A stretch of 7,982 bases of DNA from an uncultured Clostridia bacterium (GCA_934486495.1 CAKSPW010000086.1:1-7982), one strand, 5' to 3'. Counted from the first letter of the stretch, positions 1 through 5,788 are shown. Notes: generated from the letters alone by a model not told the origin. Made by a program: numbers and translations.

Positions 1-118
1 GGATAATGTCGCAAAATGCCACCATTTCAGCCTCTTTAACTTTTTTAAGAGCAGGCATATGCTTGCCGTTTGCGATTCCGCCGCAGCCTACAATTGCAAT
101 TCTAACTTTTCTTTCCAT
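1..118 (-). CDS. Gfo/Idh/MocA-family NAD(P)-dependent oxidoreductase, 5' end only
   Basis: Only the first 39 codons lie in the window; the gene runs off the left edge. Translation from the ATG at 118 begins MERKVRIAIVGCGGIA and continues with a basic, helix-like stretch ending in AFCDI. The pattern beta-strand, GxGGIA, then NGKHMPAL is the dinucleotide-binding Rossmann start of the Gfo/Idh/MocA family, which oxidises or reduces sugars, inositols and related polyols with NAD(P). A good ribosome binding site (GGAGG on the minus strand, about 121-130) fixes the start. The gene is divergent from an AraC-type regulator, which suggests a carbohydrate-responsive pair. The substrate cannot be told from this fragment, and the C-terminal substrate domain is outside the window. 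Confidence 0.85.
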   Translation of the reverse strand, partial: MERKVRIAIVGCGGIANGKHMPALKKVKEAEMVAFCDII

Positions 119-259
119 GATTTTACCTCCATAATGTAACACATTTCACAAAAAATCAATATCATTTAAGATTAGTATAGCATTATAAGTTGTTTTATGA
201 TATAATAAATCTATCTTAAAATATTAAATATTTGTCATTTGGAAAAAAGGTGATAATTA
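119..259. promoter_or_regulatory. Divergent promoter/operator region between the oxidoreductase and araC-type genes
   Basis: On the plus strand TGATATAAT at 198-206 is an extended -10 element (TG, one base, TATAAT). It could start the regulator transcript near 213; no good -35 is visible. On the minus strand TATAAT (187-182) and TATACT (179-174) are possible -10 boxes for the oxidoreductase. An 8-bp inverted repeat, TTTAAGAT at 165-172 and ATCTTAAA at 213-220, brackets these boxes. AATAT lies outside the left arm at 158-162 and ATATT outside the right arm at 221-225. The repeat is a plausible operator for the adjacent regulator, but this is inference. Confidence 0.5.
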
Positions 260-1147
260 ATGAATGTAGCCGAAAAATCATTTACCGAAACATATACCGA
301 GTCTTTCATTATACACAAGCAATCTGCGGATGAACATCAAATTCTTGCACCGCCTCACTCTCATGATTATATTGAGGTGCTTTATACGTTCGGCGGAAAA
401 TTTAATATTTGGCTTGACGGAAAGTTTTACGAATTTTCAAAGGGAGATCTTGTTGTAATCAACTCCAACGAGCTTCACTGCATAGAAACCAAAGAGGCAA
501 ACGGCGATTGCGGATATTACTGTTTGAGATTTAATCCGAATATTTTGTACGGTTCGGATAATACGATTTACGAATTTAAATACGTTCTGCCGTTTCTTGC
601 AAATCACACCCCTCCGCAAAAGATTTTTACTGCCGATGAGCTTAAGGAAACAGAGGTTAAAAAGCTGATTGAAAATATTTATAACGAGTATACAAACGAA
701 AATTATGCTTACGAGCTTTCGGTGCGTTCGGATATATGCCGCCTTTTTGCATGGATTCTCAAGTATTGGAATACGATGAATTACGATATATCGAATGAAA
801 TAAATCTTGACCTTGCGTCAAAGCTTCAGCATACGATAGAGTACGTTCTTTTAAATTACGGGGAGGAAATCACGGCAGAAAAAATGGCAGAGTACTCGAA
901 TCTTTCGTACAGCTATTTTTCGAGAAGCTTTAAACAGCTTACAGGGAAATCTTTTACCGAGTATTTAAATTACATAAGGGTAAGCGAGGCGGAAAAGCTT
1001 CTTTTGACAACCGATATGAATATAACTGAAATCGCACTGTGCGTCGGCTTTTCAACATCAAGTTATTTTATACAGCAGTTTAAAATATATAAAAAAATGT
1101 CTCCGAAGCATTTTAAAATGGAGTTTTTAAAGGGTGCCGACAAATAA
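260..1147 (+). CDS. AraC-family transcriptional regulator with N-terminal cupin sensor domain
   Basis: A 295-residue protein with the usual two-part layout of AraC regulators. Residues about 15-95 form a cupin-like ligand domain with the PPHSHDYIEV signature (H33, H35, E39) and a later histidine at H73 in NELHCIE. Residues about 187-290 hold two helix-turn-helix motifs: ITAEKMAEYSNLSYSYFSRS (about 204-223) and NITEIALCVGFSTSSYF (254-270), followed by the conserved MSPKHFK end. Such proteins bind DNA and usually activate nearby sugar-utilisation genes when a small ligand occupies the cupin. AAGGTGAT at 247-254, five bases before the ATG, supports this start. It is divergent from a Gfo/Idh/MocA oxidoreductase, its most likely target. 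The ligand is unknown. No convincing terminator follows in 1148-1236, only AT-rich sequence. Confidence 0.92.
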   Translation: MNVAEKSFTETYTESFIIHKQSADEHQILAPPHSHDYIEVLYTFGGKFNIWLDGKFYEFSKGDLVVINSNELHCIETKEANGDCGYYCLRFNPNILYGSDNTIYEFKYVLPFLANHTPPQKIFTADELKETEVKKLIENIYNEYTNENYAYELSVRSDICRLFAWILKYWNTMNYDISNEINLDLASKLQHTIEYVLLNYGEEITAEKMAEYSNLSYSYFSRSFKQLTGKSFTEYLNYIRVSEAEKLLLTTDMNITEIALCVGFSTSSYFIQQFKIYKKMSPKHFKMEFLKGADK

Positions 1148-1236
1148 TTTTTCGCAATCCAACCAGTAAAAAACGGCAATTTTGAGCGGTTTTGAAAAAA
1201 TATTTAAAAAAATCATGGAAATTTTTAAAAATATAC

Positions 1237-1266
1237 TTGACAAATGTTATATTTATGGTGTATAAT
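1237..1266 (+). promoter_or_regulatory. Strong sigma-A-type promoter of rpsU-yqeY
   Basis: A perfect -35 TTGACA at 1237-1242 and a perfect -10 TATAAT at 1261-1266 are separated by 18 bp. Transcription would start near 1273, leaving an untranslated leader of about 65 nt before rpsU. Strength fits a ribosomal protein gene. Confidence 0.85.
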
Positions 1267-1337
1267 ATATATTGTTGTATGTTTGACATTCCATTTTGTC
1301 CGTTTTACATTCGACTTGTCGGAGGGAGGGATACACA

Positions 1338-1514
1338 GTGTCTGAAATAAGAGTAAAAGATAATGAATCATTAGATAGCGCGCTTCGCAGATTTAAGCGC
1401 CAGTGTGCAAAATCAGGCGTTATGTCGGAAATCAGAAAGCGTGAGCATTACGAAAAGCCCAGCGTTAAGCGTAAGAAAAAATCTGAAGCAGCCAGAAAAA
1501 GAAAGTTTAAGTAA
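1338..1514 (+). CDS. rpsU: 30S ribosomal protein S21 (bS21)
   Basis: The 58-residue product begins at a GTG codon: (M)SEIRVKDNESLDSALRRFKR, then QCAKSGVMSEIRKREHYEKP and a lysine/arginine-rich tail. This is bS21 over its full family length (about 57-60 residues). It is a small basic protein of the 30S subunit that binds 16S rRNA on the platform near the anti-Shine-Dalgarno end and helps initiation. GTG is preferred over an in-frame ATG at 1296 for two reasons. The very strong GGAGGGAGGG at 1321-1330 ends seven bases before the GTG, and the extra 14 residues from the upstream ATG do not look like S21. yqeY follows 11 bases later, a common Firmicute pairing, so the two are probably co-transcribed from the promoter at 1237-1266. 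Confidence 0.97.
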   Translation: MSEIRVKDNESLDSALRRFKRQCAKSGVMSEIRKREHYEKPSVKRKKKSEAARKRKFK

Positions 1515-1525
1515 GGTGAATTAGA

Positions 1526-1969
1526 ATGTCGCTTAAGGATCAGCTTGCAGCAGACCTTAAAAGTGCAATGAAGGATAAGGACATTGTCAGAAAAAACGTT
1601 GTCCAGTTCATCAGAGCCGGTATACTGCAAATTGAAAAAGATAAAAAAATAACTCTCGACGACGATGGCGTGATTGATGTTATAGCTAAACAGCTTAAAC
1701 AAAGACGCGACTCTCTTCCGGATTATGAAAAAAGCGGACGTGAGGATTTAATCGCCGAATTAAAAACGGAAATGGACATATTAATGGGATACCTTCCCAA
1801 ACAGCTTACCCGTGAGGAGCTTGAAATAATAGTAAAAGACGCTGTCGAACAGACAGGTGCAACCTCTGTTAAGGATATGGGTAAAATAATGGCGGCCGTG
1901 ATGCCTAAAACAAAGGGCAGAGCGGACGGAAAGGTAATAAACGAAATAGCAAGAAGTTTATTTAATTAA
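1526..1969 (+). CDS. yqeY: GatB/YqeY domain-containing protein
   Basis: A 147-residue protein of the YqeY family, at its usual full length (about 148 residues). It begins MSLKDQLAADLKSAMKDKD and has the family hallmarks RDSLPDYEKSGREDL (about residues 57-71), MGYLPKQLT and DMGKIMAAVMPKTKGRADG near the C terminus. The fold resembles the C-terminal helical domain of GatB, which contacts tRNA in the Asp/Glu-tRNA amidotransferase. YqeY itself has no amidotransferase catalytic domain, and its exact role is not settled; a tRNA- or translation-related role is usually assumed. The start has AAGGTGA at about 1513-1519. It follows rpsU by 11 bases and precedes a tRNA-Thr gene, consistent with a small translation-related transcription unit. 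Confidence 0.93.
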   Translation: MSLKDQLAADLKSAMKDKDIVRKNVVQFIRAGILQIEKDKKITLDDDGVIDVIAKQLKQRRDSLPDYEKSGREDLIAELKTEMDILMGYLPKQLTREELEIIVKDAVEQTGATSVKDMGKIMAAVMPKTKGRADGKVINEIARSLFN

Positions 1970-1984
1970 ATACGACAAATTTAT

Positions 1985-2004
1985 GAGGGTGATGCTTCAC
2001 CCTC
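1985..2004 (+). other. Perfect hairpin between yqeY and tRNA-Thr, without a U-tract
   Basis: GAGGGTGA (1985-1992) pairs with TCACCCTC (1997-2004) around a 4-nt loop, giving 8 uninterrupted base pairs. The bases after it (TGAAAT) are not T-rich, so it is a poor intrinsic terminator. It could protect the yqeY mRNA 3' end or mark a processing boundary 8 nt before the tRNA. Confidence 0.6.
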
Positions 2005-2012
2005 TGAAATAT

Positions 2013-2088
2013 GCTGGTATAGCTCAGTTGGTAGAGCAGCTCATTCGTAATGAGCAGGCCGCGGGTTCGAGTCCCATTACCAGCTCCA
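2013..2088 (+). tRNA. tRNA-Thr (anticodon CGT)
   Basis: The 76-nt gene folds as a full cloverleaf with encoded CCA. Acceptor GCTGGTA (2013-2019) pairs with TACCAGC (2078-2084), followed by discriminator T and CCA (2086-2088). The D stem is GCTC/GAGC (2022-2025, 2034-2037). Anticodon stem GCTCA/TGAGC (2039-2043, 2051-2055) encloses loop TTCGTAA with anticodon CGT at 2046-2048, which reads the threonine codon ACG. The T loop is TTCGAGT at 2066-2072. The T stem (2061-2065/2073-2077) has one G-U pair and one apparent C-A mismatch (C2062, A2076), slightly unusual. No promoter is visible between yqeY and this gene, so it may be processed from the upstream transcript. Confidence 0.95.
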
Positions 2089-2122
2089 AAAGGTGCAGAT
2101 AAACGCTGCATCTTTTTTGTTT
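2088..2122 (+). terminator. Intrinsic terminator after tRNA-Thr
   Basis: AAAAGGTGCAG (2088-2098) pairs with CTGCATCTTTT (2106-2116) with one G-U pair, around a 7-nt loop. The T-run spans 2113-2118, with a further TTT at 2120-2122. This is a standard rho-independent terminator and probably ends the rpsU-yqeY-tRNA transcript. Its 5' arm begins at the A of the encoded CCA. Confidence 0.85.
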
Positions 2123-2227
2123 GTGTGTTTTCAGAAATTAATTTGTATGGCGAAATTTAGATATTCCGTTTTGCGGTTTTTTTGTGGCAAAGACAATTTC
2201 TCGGTATTGTGCAGACATAAAATATGT

Positions 2228-2256
2228 GATTATTACATTACAAATATGTAACAATC
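2228..2256. promoter_or_regulatory. Operator-like dyad upstream of the rny promoter
   Basis: GATTATTACAT (2228-2238) and ATGTAACAATC (2246-2256) are inverted copies with one mismatch, separated by 7 bp. The dyad ends about 21 bp before the -35 of the rny promoter. No T-run follows on either strand, so a protein-binding site is more likely than a terminator. I do not recognise the cognate factor. Confidence 0.35.
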
Positions 2257-2277
2257 AAAAAAAAGATAAAAAATATC

Positions 2278-2306
2278 TTGACAAACAGACAAAAATGTTA
2301 TAAAAT
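2278..2306 (+). promoter_or_regulatory. Sigma-A-type promoter of rny
   Basis: A perfect -35 TTGACA at 2278-2283 and -10 TAAAAT at 2301-2306 are spaced by 17 bp; an overlapping TATAAA at 2299-2304 would give 15 bp. The transcription start would be near 2311-2314, so the rny mRNA would carry an untranslated leader of about 200 nt. Confidence 0.75.
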
Positions 2307-2311
2307 ATTAG

Positions 2312-2399
2312 AGTATGCTGATATTCTTAAAAATAATTTCTGTATTTTTAAATATGAATGTATTCGCATATGACGAATACTTGTAGTTAATATCATACT
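2312..2399 (+). promoter_or_regulatory. rny leader RNA, domain I (three-way junction)
   Basis: Directly after the predicted transcription start, AGTAT (2312-2316) pairs with ATACT (2395-2399). After a 3-nt bulge, GATATT (2320-2325) pairs with AATATC (2389-2394). This closing helix encloses two hairpins. One is TTAAAAATA/TATTTTTAA (2327-2335, 2343-2351, 7-nt loop); the other is GTATTCG/CGAATAC (2360-2366, 2374-2380, 7-nt loop). The junction strands are 2352-2359 and 2381-2388. The layout recalls purine-type aptamers, but the conserved purine-riboswitch junction bases are absent. The pairing is read directly from the sequence; the function is inferred. Confidence 0.5.
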
Positions 2400-2407
2400 T
2401 AAAAGGA

Positions 2408-2520
2408 GCATTCTTAAACGGTTTGAGAACGCTCGTATAAAACTACATAGCAGATAAACCTGCAAAATGCTATGCCCGGCGGCTTCGTTCCGCTTGTATA
2501 AGCGTTCATTTTAAGAATGC
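2408..2520 (+). promoter_or_regulatory. rny leader RNA, domain II (start-codon-covering three-way junction)
   Basis: An 11-bp perfect helix, GCATTCTTAAA (2408-2418) with TTTAAGAATGC (2510-2520), closes the domain. GAACGCT (2427-2433) with AGCGTTC (2501-2507) stacks inside it as a second 7-bp helix. Inside that are hairpins CATAGCA/TGCTATG (2446-2452, 2468-2474) and GCGG/CCGC (2479-2482, 2490-2493). CGCTT/AAGCG (2491-2495, 2500-2504) is a competing alternative. The ATG at 2517 lies in the 3' strand of the closing helix. The layout is riboswitch-like, but I do not recognise a known aptamer consensus in it. Confidence 0.55.
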
Positions 2521-2550
2521 ACCCTAAAAAAATTATGGGGGTGCTTAAAA
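2509..2550 (+). promoter_or_regulatory. Alternative hairpin at the rny start region (candidate expression platform)
   Basis: TTTTAA (2509-2514) and GCACCC (2519-2524) pair with GGGTGC (2539-2544) and TTAAAA (2545-2550), with a 4-nt bulge at 2515-2518. This fold uses the same bases as the 3' strand of the domain II closing helix, so the two cannot coexist. It places the ATG at 2535 and the Shine-Dalgarno-like GGGGGTG (2537-2543) in its loop and stem. No T-run follows, so control of translation is more plausible than termination. Confidence 0.5.
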
Positions 2551-4106
2551 TAGAAAAGTTGGAAATTATATTAAGTTGTGTCCTCGTATTCTTTGCACTG
2601 CTGAATATTGTATCGTTTTTCCTCGGAATAGCATATAGGAAAAAGGTTGCGGAGGCCGAGTACGGCTCAGCGGAGAAAAGAGCGGAGAGCATAATTGAAG
2701 AAGCGAAAAAGAATGCCGATGCGAAAAAGCGTGAGCTTATGCTTGAGGCTAAGGAAGAAAACCAAAAGTTAAGAGCTGATTTTGAAAAGGAAATCAAGGA
2801 AAGACGTTCGGAAATAGGACGTCAGGAACGCAAAATTAACCAAAAGGAAGAAAACCTTGACCGAAAGAACGAATCTCTTGAGAAAAAAGAGAACACGCTT
2901 AATCAAAGGCTTAAGGATTTGGAACAAAAGAATCACGAAATCGCAGAAATTAAGAAGGAGCAAACAGTTCAGCTTGAGAAAATTTCAAGCTTGACCCGTG
3001 ATGAGGCTCGTGATATTCTTATGAAGGAAATCGAAAATGAAACTCGTCACGATGCGGCAAAAATGGTTAAGGAAATTGAGCAGGAGGCTAAAGAAAATGC
3101 CGAACGCACAGCCAAGAATATTGTCGCACTTTCCATTCAGAAGGTTGCTGCCGACCACGTTGCGGAAACGACGGTTTCGGTTGTTAATCTGCCGAATGAC
3201 GAAATGAAGGGAAGAATCATAGGCCGTGAAGGCAGAAACATCCGTACTCTTGAAACGCTTACGGGCGTGGAGCTTATCATAGACGATACTCCGGAGGCGG
3301 TTATTGTTTCAAGCTTTGACCCGATAAGACGTGAGGTTGCAAAACTCGCGCTCGAAAAGCTTATTTCCGACGGAAGAATTCATCCGACAAGGATTGAGGA
3401 AAGCGTTGATAAGGCTAAAAAAGAGGTTGAAGCTACAATTAAGCAGGAGGGTGAAAATGCCGCATTTGAAACGGGCGTTCACGGACTCCATCCCGAGCTT
3501 ATTAAGCTTTTAGGTAAACTCAGATTTCGTACAAGTTACGGTCAAAACGTTCTGCGCCACTCTGTTGAGGTATCTCACCTTGCCGGTGTTATGGCGGGAG
3601 AGCTCGGACTTGATGTCAAGCTTGCGAAAAGAGCCGGTCTTTTACATGATATAGGAAAGGCTGTTGACCACGAAATTGAGGGTTCTCACGTAACAATCGG
3701 TGCAGATATTGCAAAGAAATACCGTGAGAATAAAGATGTTATTCACGCAATTATGGCGCATCACGGTGATGTTGAGGCGGAAACGCTCGTTGCCTGCATA
3801 GTTCAGGCTTCCGATGCTATTTCGGCGGCACGTCCGGGCGCAAGAAGTGAAAACCTTGAAACATATATCCAGAGGCTTCAGAAGCTTGAGGAAATCGCAA
3901 ATGAATTTGACGGAGTCGAAAAATCGTTTGCTATCCAGGCGGGCAGAGAAATCAGAATTATGGTTAAGCCCGACGTTGTTAATGATTCGTCAATGGTACT
4001 CGTTGCACGTGAAATCGTTAAAAAGATTGAAAGTGAGCTTGAGTATCCGGGTCAAATTAAGGTAAGTCTGATTCGAGAGACAAGAACGGTTGATTATGCT
4101 AAATAA
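2517..4106 (+). CDS. rny: Ribonuclease Y
   Basis: RNase Y is the membrane-anchored endoribonuclease that starts mRNA decay in many Firmicutes. Residues about 16-39 (LEIILSCVLVFFALLNIVSF and following) form one membrane helix. Residues about 45-200 are a highly charged coiled coil rich in E, K and R. A KH RNA-binding domain carries GRIIGREGRN (232-241), and an HD phosphohydrolase domain has H348, the H377-D378 pair in LLHDIGKA, and AHHGD downstream. The C terminus matches the family (IKVSLIRETRTVDYAK). Length, 529 residues from ATG 2517, is slightly above the usual 510-520. The start is uncertain. Neither ATG 2517 nor ATG 2535 (523 residues) has a Shine-Dalgarno site before it, and both lie in predicted RNA structure. 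GTG 2541 and TTG 2559 are other in-frame options. A dedicated promoter and terminator make it probably monocistronic. Confidence 0.95.
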   Translation: MHPKKIMGVLKIEKLEIILSCVLVFFALLNIVSFFLGIAYRKKVAEAEYGSAEKRAESIIEEAKKNADAKKRELMLEAKEENQKLRADFEKEIKERRSEIGRQERKINQKEENLDRKNESLEKKENTLNQRLKDLEQKNHEIAEIKKEQTVQLEKISSLTRDEARDILMKEIENETRHDAAKMVKEIEQEAKENAERTAKNIVALSIQKVAADHVAETTVSVVNLPNDEMKGRIIGREGRNIRTLETLTGVELIIDDTPEAVIVSSFDPIRREVAKLALEKLISDGRIHPTRIEESVDKAKKEVEATIKQEGENAAFETGVHGLHPELIKLLGKLRFRTSYGQNVLRHSVEVSHLAGVMAGELGLDVKLAKRAGLLHDIGKAVDHEIEGSHVTIGADIAKKYRENKDVIHAIMAHHGDVEAETLVACIVQASDAISAARPGARSENLETYIQRLQKLEEIANEFDGVEKSFAIQAGREIRIMVKPDVVNDSSMVLVAREIVKKIESELEYPGQIKVSLIRETRTVDYAK

Positions 4107-4141
4107 TTATTCGGTTTTGTTCTGCGGGTTAGAATAATTAT
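4103..4141 (+). repeat. Inverted repeat spanning the rny stop codon
   Basis: ATAATTATTC (4103-4112) and GAATAATTAT (4132-4141) are a perfect 10-bp inverted repeat with a 19-nt spacer. The left arm contains the rny stop codon (TAA, 4104-4106). The right arm overlaps the foot of the following terminator by two bases. In RNA it would form a separate AU-rich hairpin upstream of the terminator, or compete slightly with its base. Confidence 0.5.
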
Positions 4142-4205
4142 AAGACGTTTTGCAGAAAGCGGCATTTTGTCGGCTTCTACCTTTTTGCAAACGTCTTATT
4201 TTTTT
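4140..4205 (+). terminator. Intrinsic terminator of rny
   Basis: ATAAGACGTTT (4140-4150) pairs with AAACGTCTTAT (4189-4199). After one bulged T, GCA (4152-4154) pairs with TGC (4186-4188), giving about 14 pairs. The long apical region can form a further small AGAA/TTCT-based helix. A run of seven T follows at 4199-4205. This is a strong rho-independent terminator separating rny from the hemZ unit. Confidence 0.88.
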
Positions 4206-4259
4206 CCATGGCTTAAACAGGGGATTTGTGCCCTTTTGTCAAAGTCATTTATTTAGCAC

Positions 4260-4288
4260 TTGACACGGAGCTTATTTTATTGTATAAT
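4260..4288 (+). promoter_or_regulatory. Consensus sigma-A promoter of the hemZ operon
   Basis: Perfect TTGACA (4260-4265) and perfect TATAAT (4283-4288) are separated by the optimal 17 bp. The start would be near 4295, leaving a leader of about 40 nt before hemZ. The hexamers match consensus fully, so expression is probably high unless repressed, but no obvious operator overlaps them. Confidence 0.85.
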
Positions 4289-4336
4289 AAAATATAGGAA
4301 AATATTAATTATAAGAGACTGCTGGGACGGAGATTT

Positions 4337-5767
4337 ATGCTTTTATTTCAAACGGGATATGAATGCGGCGATAAGCTGAAGCTGTTTTACAATTTGTTTT
4401 TTGGCGAAGATGAAGATGTTCAGATATCCTCATCGTTTAAAAAGAGCGGAAAAGAGTTAAACGTATATACGTCAATTTTTTATGACGGCAAAATATACGA
4501 TGAGGATTACTTTTACACACTCAAATCGGACGACCCGTATATAGTAAAAAAAGCATATGACGCAGCCGTTACGAAAAGCTTTTGTCATGCCGCTTCACGG
4601 ATAAATAAAATAAATTTGCCGTGGGGAGTGATGAGCGGAATAAGACCGGCGAAAAATGTGCGGGAACTGTTAAATCACGGAATAAAAAAAGATGAAATAT
4701 TCGATGTGCTTTTCGATTTATACGAGGTTGACCGTGAAAAAGCGGAGCTTGCATATGATGTTTGCGAAAATGAACAAAAAATTCTTTCTATGCGCTCTCC
4801 CGACGAGGTAAGCGTTTACATAGGTATACCGTTTTGCCCGACAAGATGTCTTTACTGCTCGTTTGTTTCAACGGATTTGCGTGTCAGCGGAAAATATATG
4901 GACGATTATGTCGAATGTCTTTTAAAGGAGCTTGACAAAACGGCGGAGATACTTAAAAAAACAGGGAAACGTGTTCAGACGGTTTATATAGGCGGTGGAA
5001 CGCCTACAACGCTTTCGGCTGAAAATATAAAGAGACTGTGCGACAGAGTAAATAAGCTGCCCGGTTGCGAAAACCTGCGTGAGTTCACCCTTGAAGCCGG
5101 CAGACCCGACACAATAAGCCTTGAAAAGCTTAGTGCCGCAAAGCTCGGCGGTGTAAACAGAATAAGCATTAATCCGCAGACAATGCTTCAAAAAACGCTC
5201 GATAAAATAGGCAGACAGCATACTCCGGAAATGACAAGAGATGCTTTTGAAATTGCGCATACAGTAGGATTTGACGTTATAAACGCCGACCTTATTGCAG
5301 GCTTGCCGGGTGAGAAATTTGAGGATTTTAAGTACAGTCTTGATGAGGTTGTATCCCTTGAACCCGAAAATGTTACAGTTCATTCCATGTGTGTAAAACG
5401 CTCTGCAAGGCTTAAGAAAACGGAATTTGAGCTTGCCGAAGCTGAAGAAATGAATAAAATGCTTTCATATACGCAAAGAGTTATGAAGGAAAGACAAATG
5501 GTGCCGTATTATATGTACCGTCAGAAAAACATTTCGGGGAATCTTGAAAATGTAGGCTACGCAAAGCAAGGGACAATGAGCTTCTACAATGTAAACATCA
5601 TGGAGGAGGTACAAACCATTATAGCCGCAGGCTGTGGGGGAAGTACAAAAATCGTAATGGGCGACAGGATAGAGAGAATATTCAATTTTAAAGACCCTGT
5701 TACATATATTTCAAGATTTAATGATATACTTGATAAAAAAGATGAAATACTTAAGTTTTATAAATGA
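4337..5767 (+). CDS. hemZ: HemZ-type radical SAM protein (coproporphyrinogen dehydrogenase family)
   Basis: A 476-residue radical S-adenosylmethionine protein of the HemN/HemW/HemZ group. It has the HemZ layout: an N-terminal domain of about 160 residues without a metal motif, then the radical SAM barrel. The [4Fe-4S]-binding CX3CX2C motif is C167, C171 and C174 in IPFCPTRCLYCSF. The glycine-rich SAM motif GGGTPT is at 219-224, and ADLIAGLPGE follows further on. The C-terminal PYYMYRQKNISGNLENVGYA is typical of HemZ. The family is credited with oxygen-independent oxidation of coproporphyrinogen III to protoporphyrinogen IX, but that activity is poorly proven for many members. No other haem gene is in the window, so the true substrate is open. 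ACGGAG at 4327-4332 supports the ATG start. A DnaC-like ATPase gene follows after about 20 bases. Confidence 0.9.
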   Translation: MLLFQTGYECGDKLKLFYNLFFGEDEDVQISSSFKKSGKELNVYTSIFYDGKIYDEDYFYTLKSDDPYIVKKAYDAAVTKSFCHAASRINKINLPWGVMSGIRPAKNVRELLNHGIKKDEIFDVLFDLYEVDREKAELAYDVCENEQKILSMRSPDEVSVYIGIPFCPTRCLYCSFVSTDLRVSGKYMDDYVECLLKELDKTAEILKKTGKRVQTVYIGGGTPTTLSAENIKRLCDRVNKLPGCENLREFTLEAGRPDTISLEKLSAAKLGGVNRISINPQTMLQKTLDKIGRQHTPEMTRDAFEIAHTVGFDVINADLIAGLPGEKFEDFKYSLDEVVSLEPENVTVHSMCVKRSARLKKTEFELAEAEEMNKMLSYTQRVMKERQMVPYYMYRQKNISGNLENVGYAKQGTMSFYNVNIMEEVQTIIAAGCGGSTKIVMGDRIERIFNFKDPVTYISRFNDILDKKDEILKFYK

Positions 5768-5788
5768 AAATGTGAGAGGAAGATGTAT

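Noticed and set aside
1168..1200. Possible terminator after the AraC-type gene (AAAACGG...GCGGTTTT)
   Set aside because: The arms pair only over about five bases with a G-G clash in the stem, and no T-run follows, so it is not a credible terminator.
1296..1514. Longer S21 reading frame from an in-frame ATG at 1296
   Set aside because: The extra residues do not resemble S21, and the strong GGAGGGAGGG at 1321-1330 is placed for the GTG at 1338.
2163..2181. Small CCG/CGG hairpin followed by seven T between the tRNA terminator and the rny promoter
   Set aside because: The stem is only three to four base pairs; a much better terminator lies just upstream at 2088-2122.
2312..2399. Purine riboswitch for leader domain I
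   Set aside because: It has the three-way-junction shape, but the conserved junction bases and the loop-loop pairing sequences of purine aptamers are not present.
2423..2440. Five-codon leader peptide (TTG AGA ACG CTC GTA TAA) in the rny leader
   Set aside because: The start is a TTG about 14 bases from AAAAGGAG, the peptide has no codon bias hinting at attenuation, and the bases are better explained by RNA pairing.
2414..2797. 127-residue minus-strand open frame across the rny leader and N-terminus
   Set aside because: It is antisense to a clear RNase Y gene, has low-complexity S/F-rich composition typical of a shadow of a charged coiled coil, and has no recognisable motif.
4922..5383. 153-residue minus-strand open frame inside hemZ
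   Set aside because: Shadow of the radical SAM gene; composition and motifs do not support a real protein.
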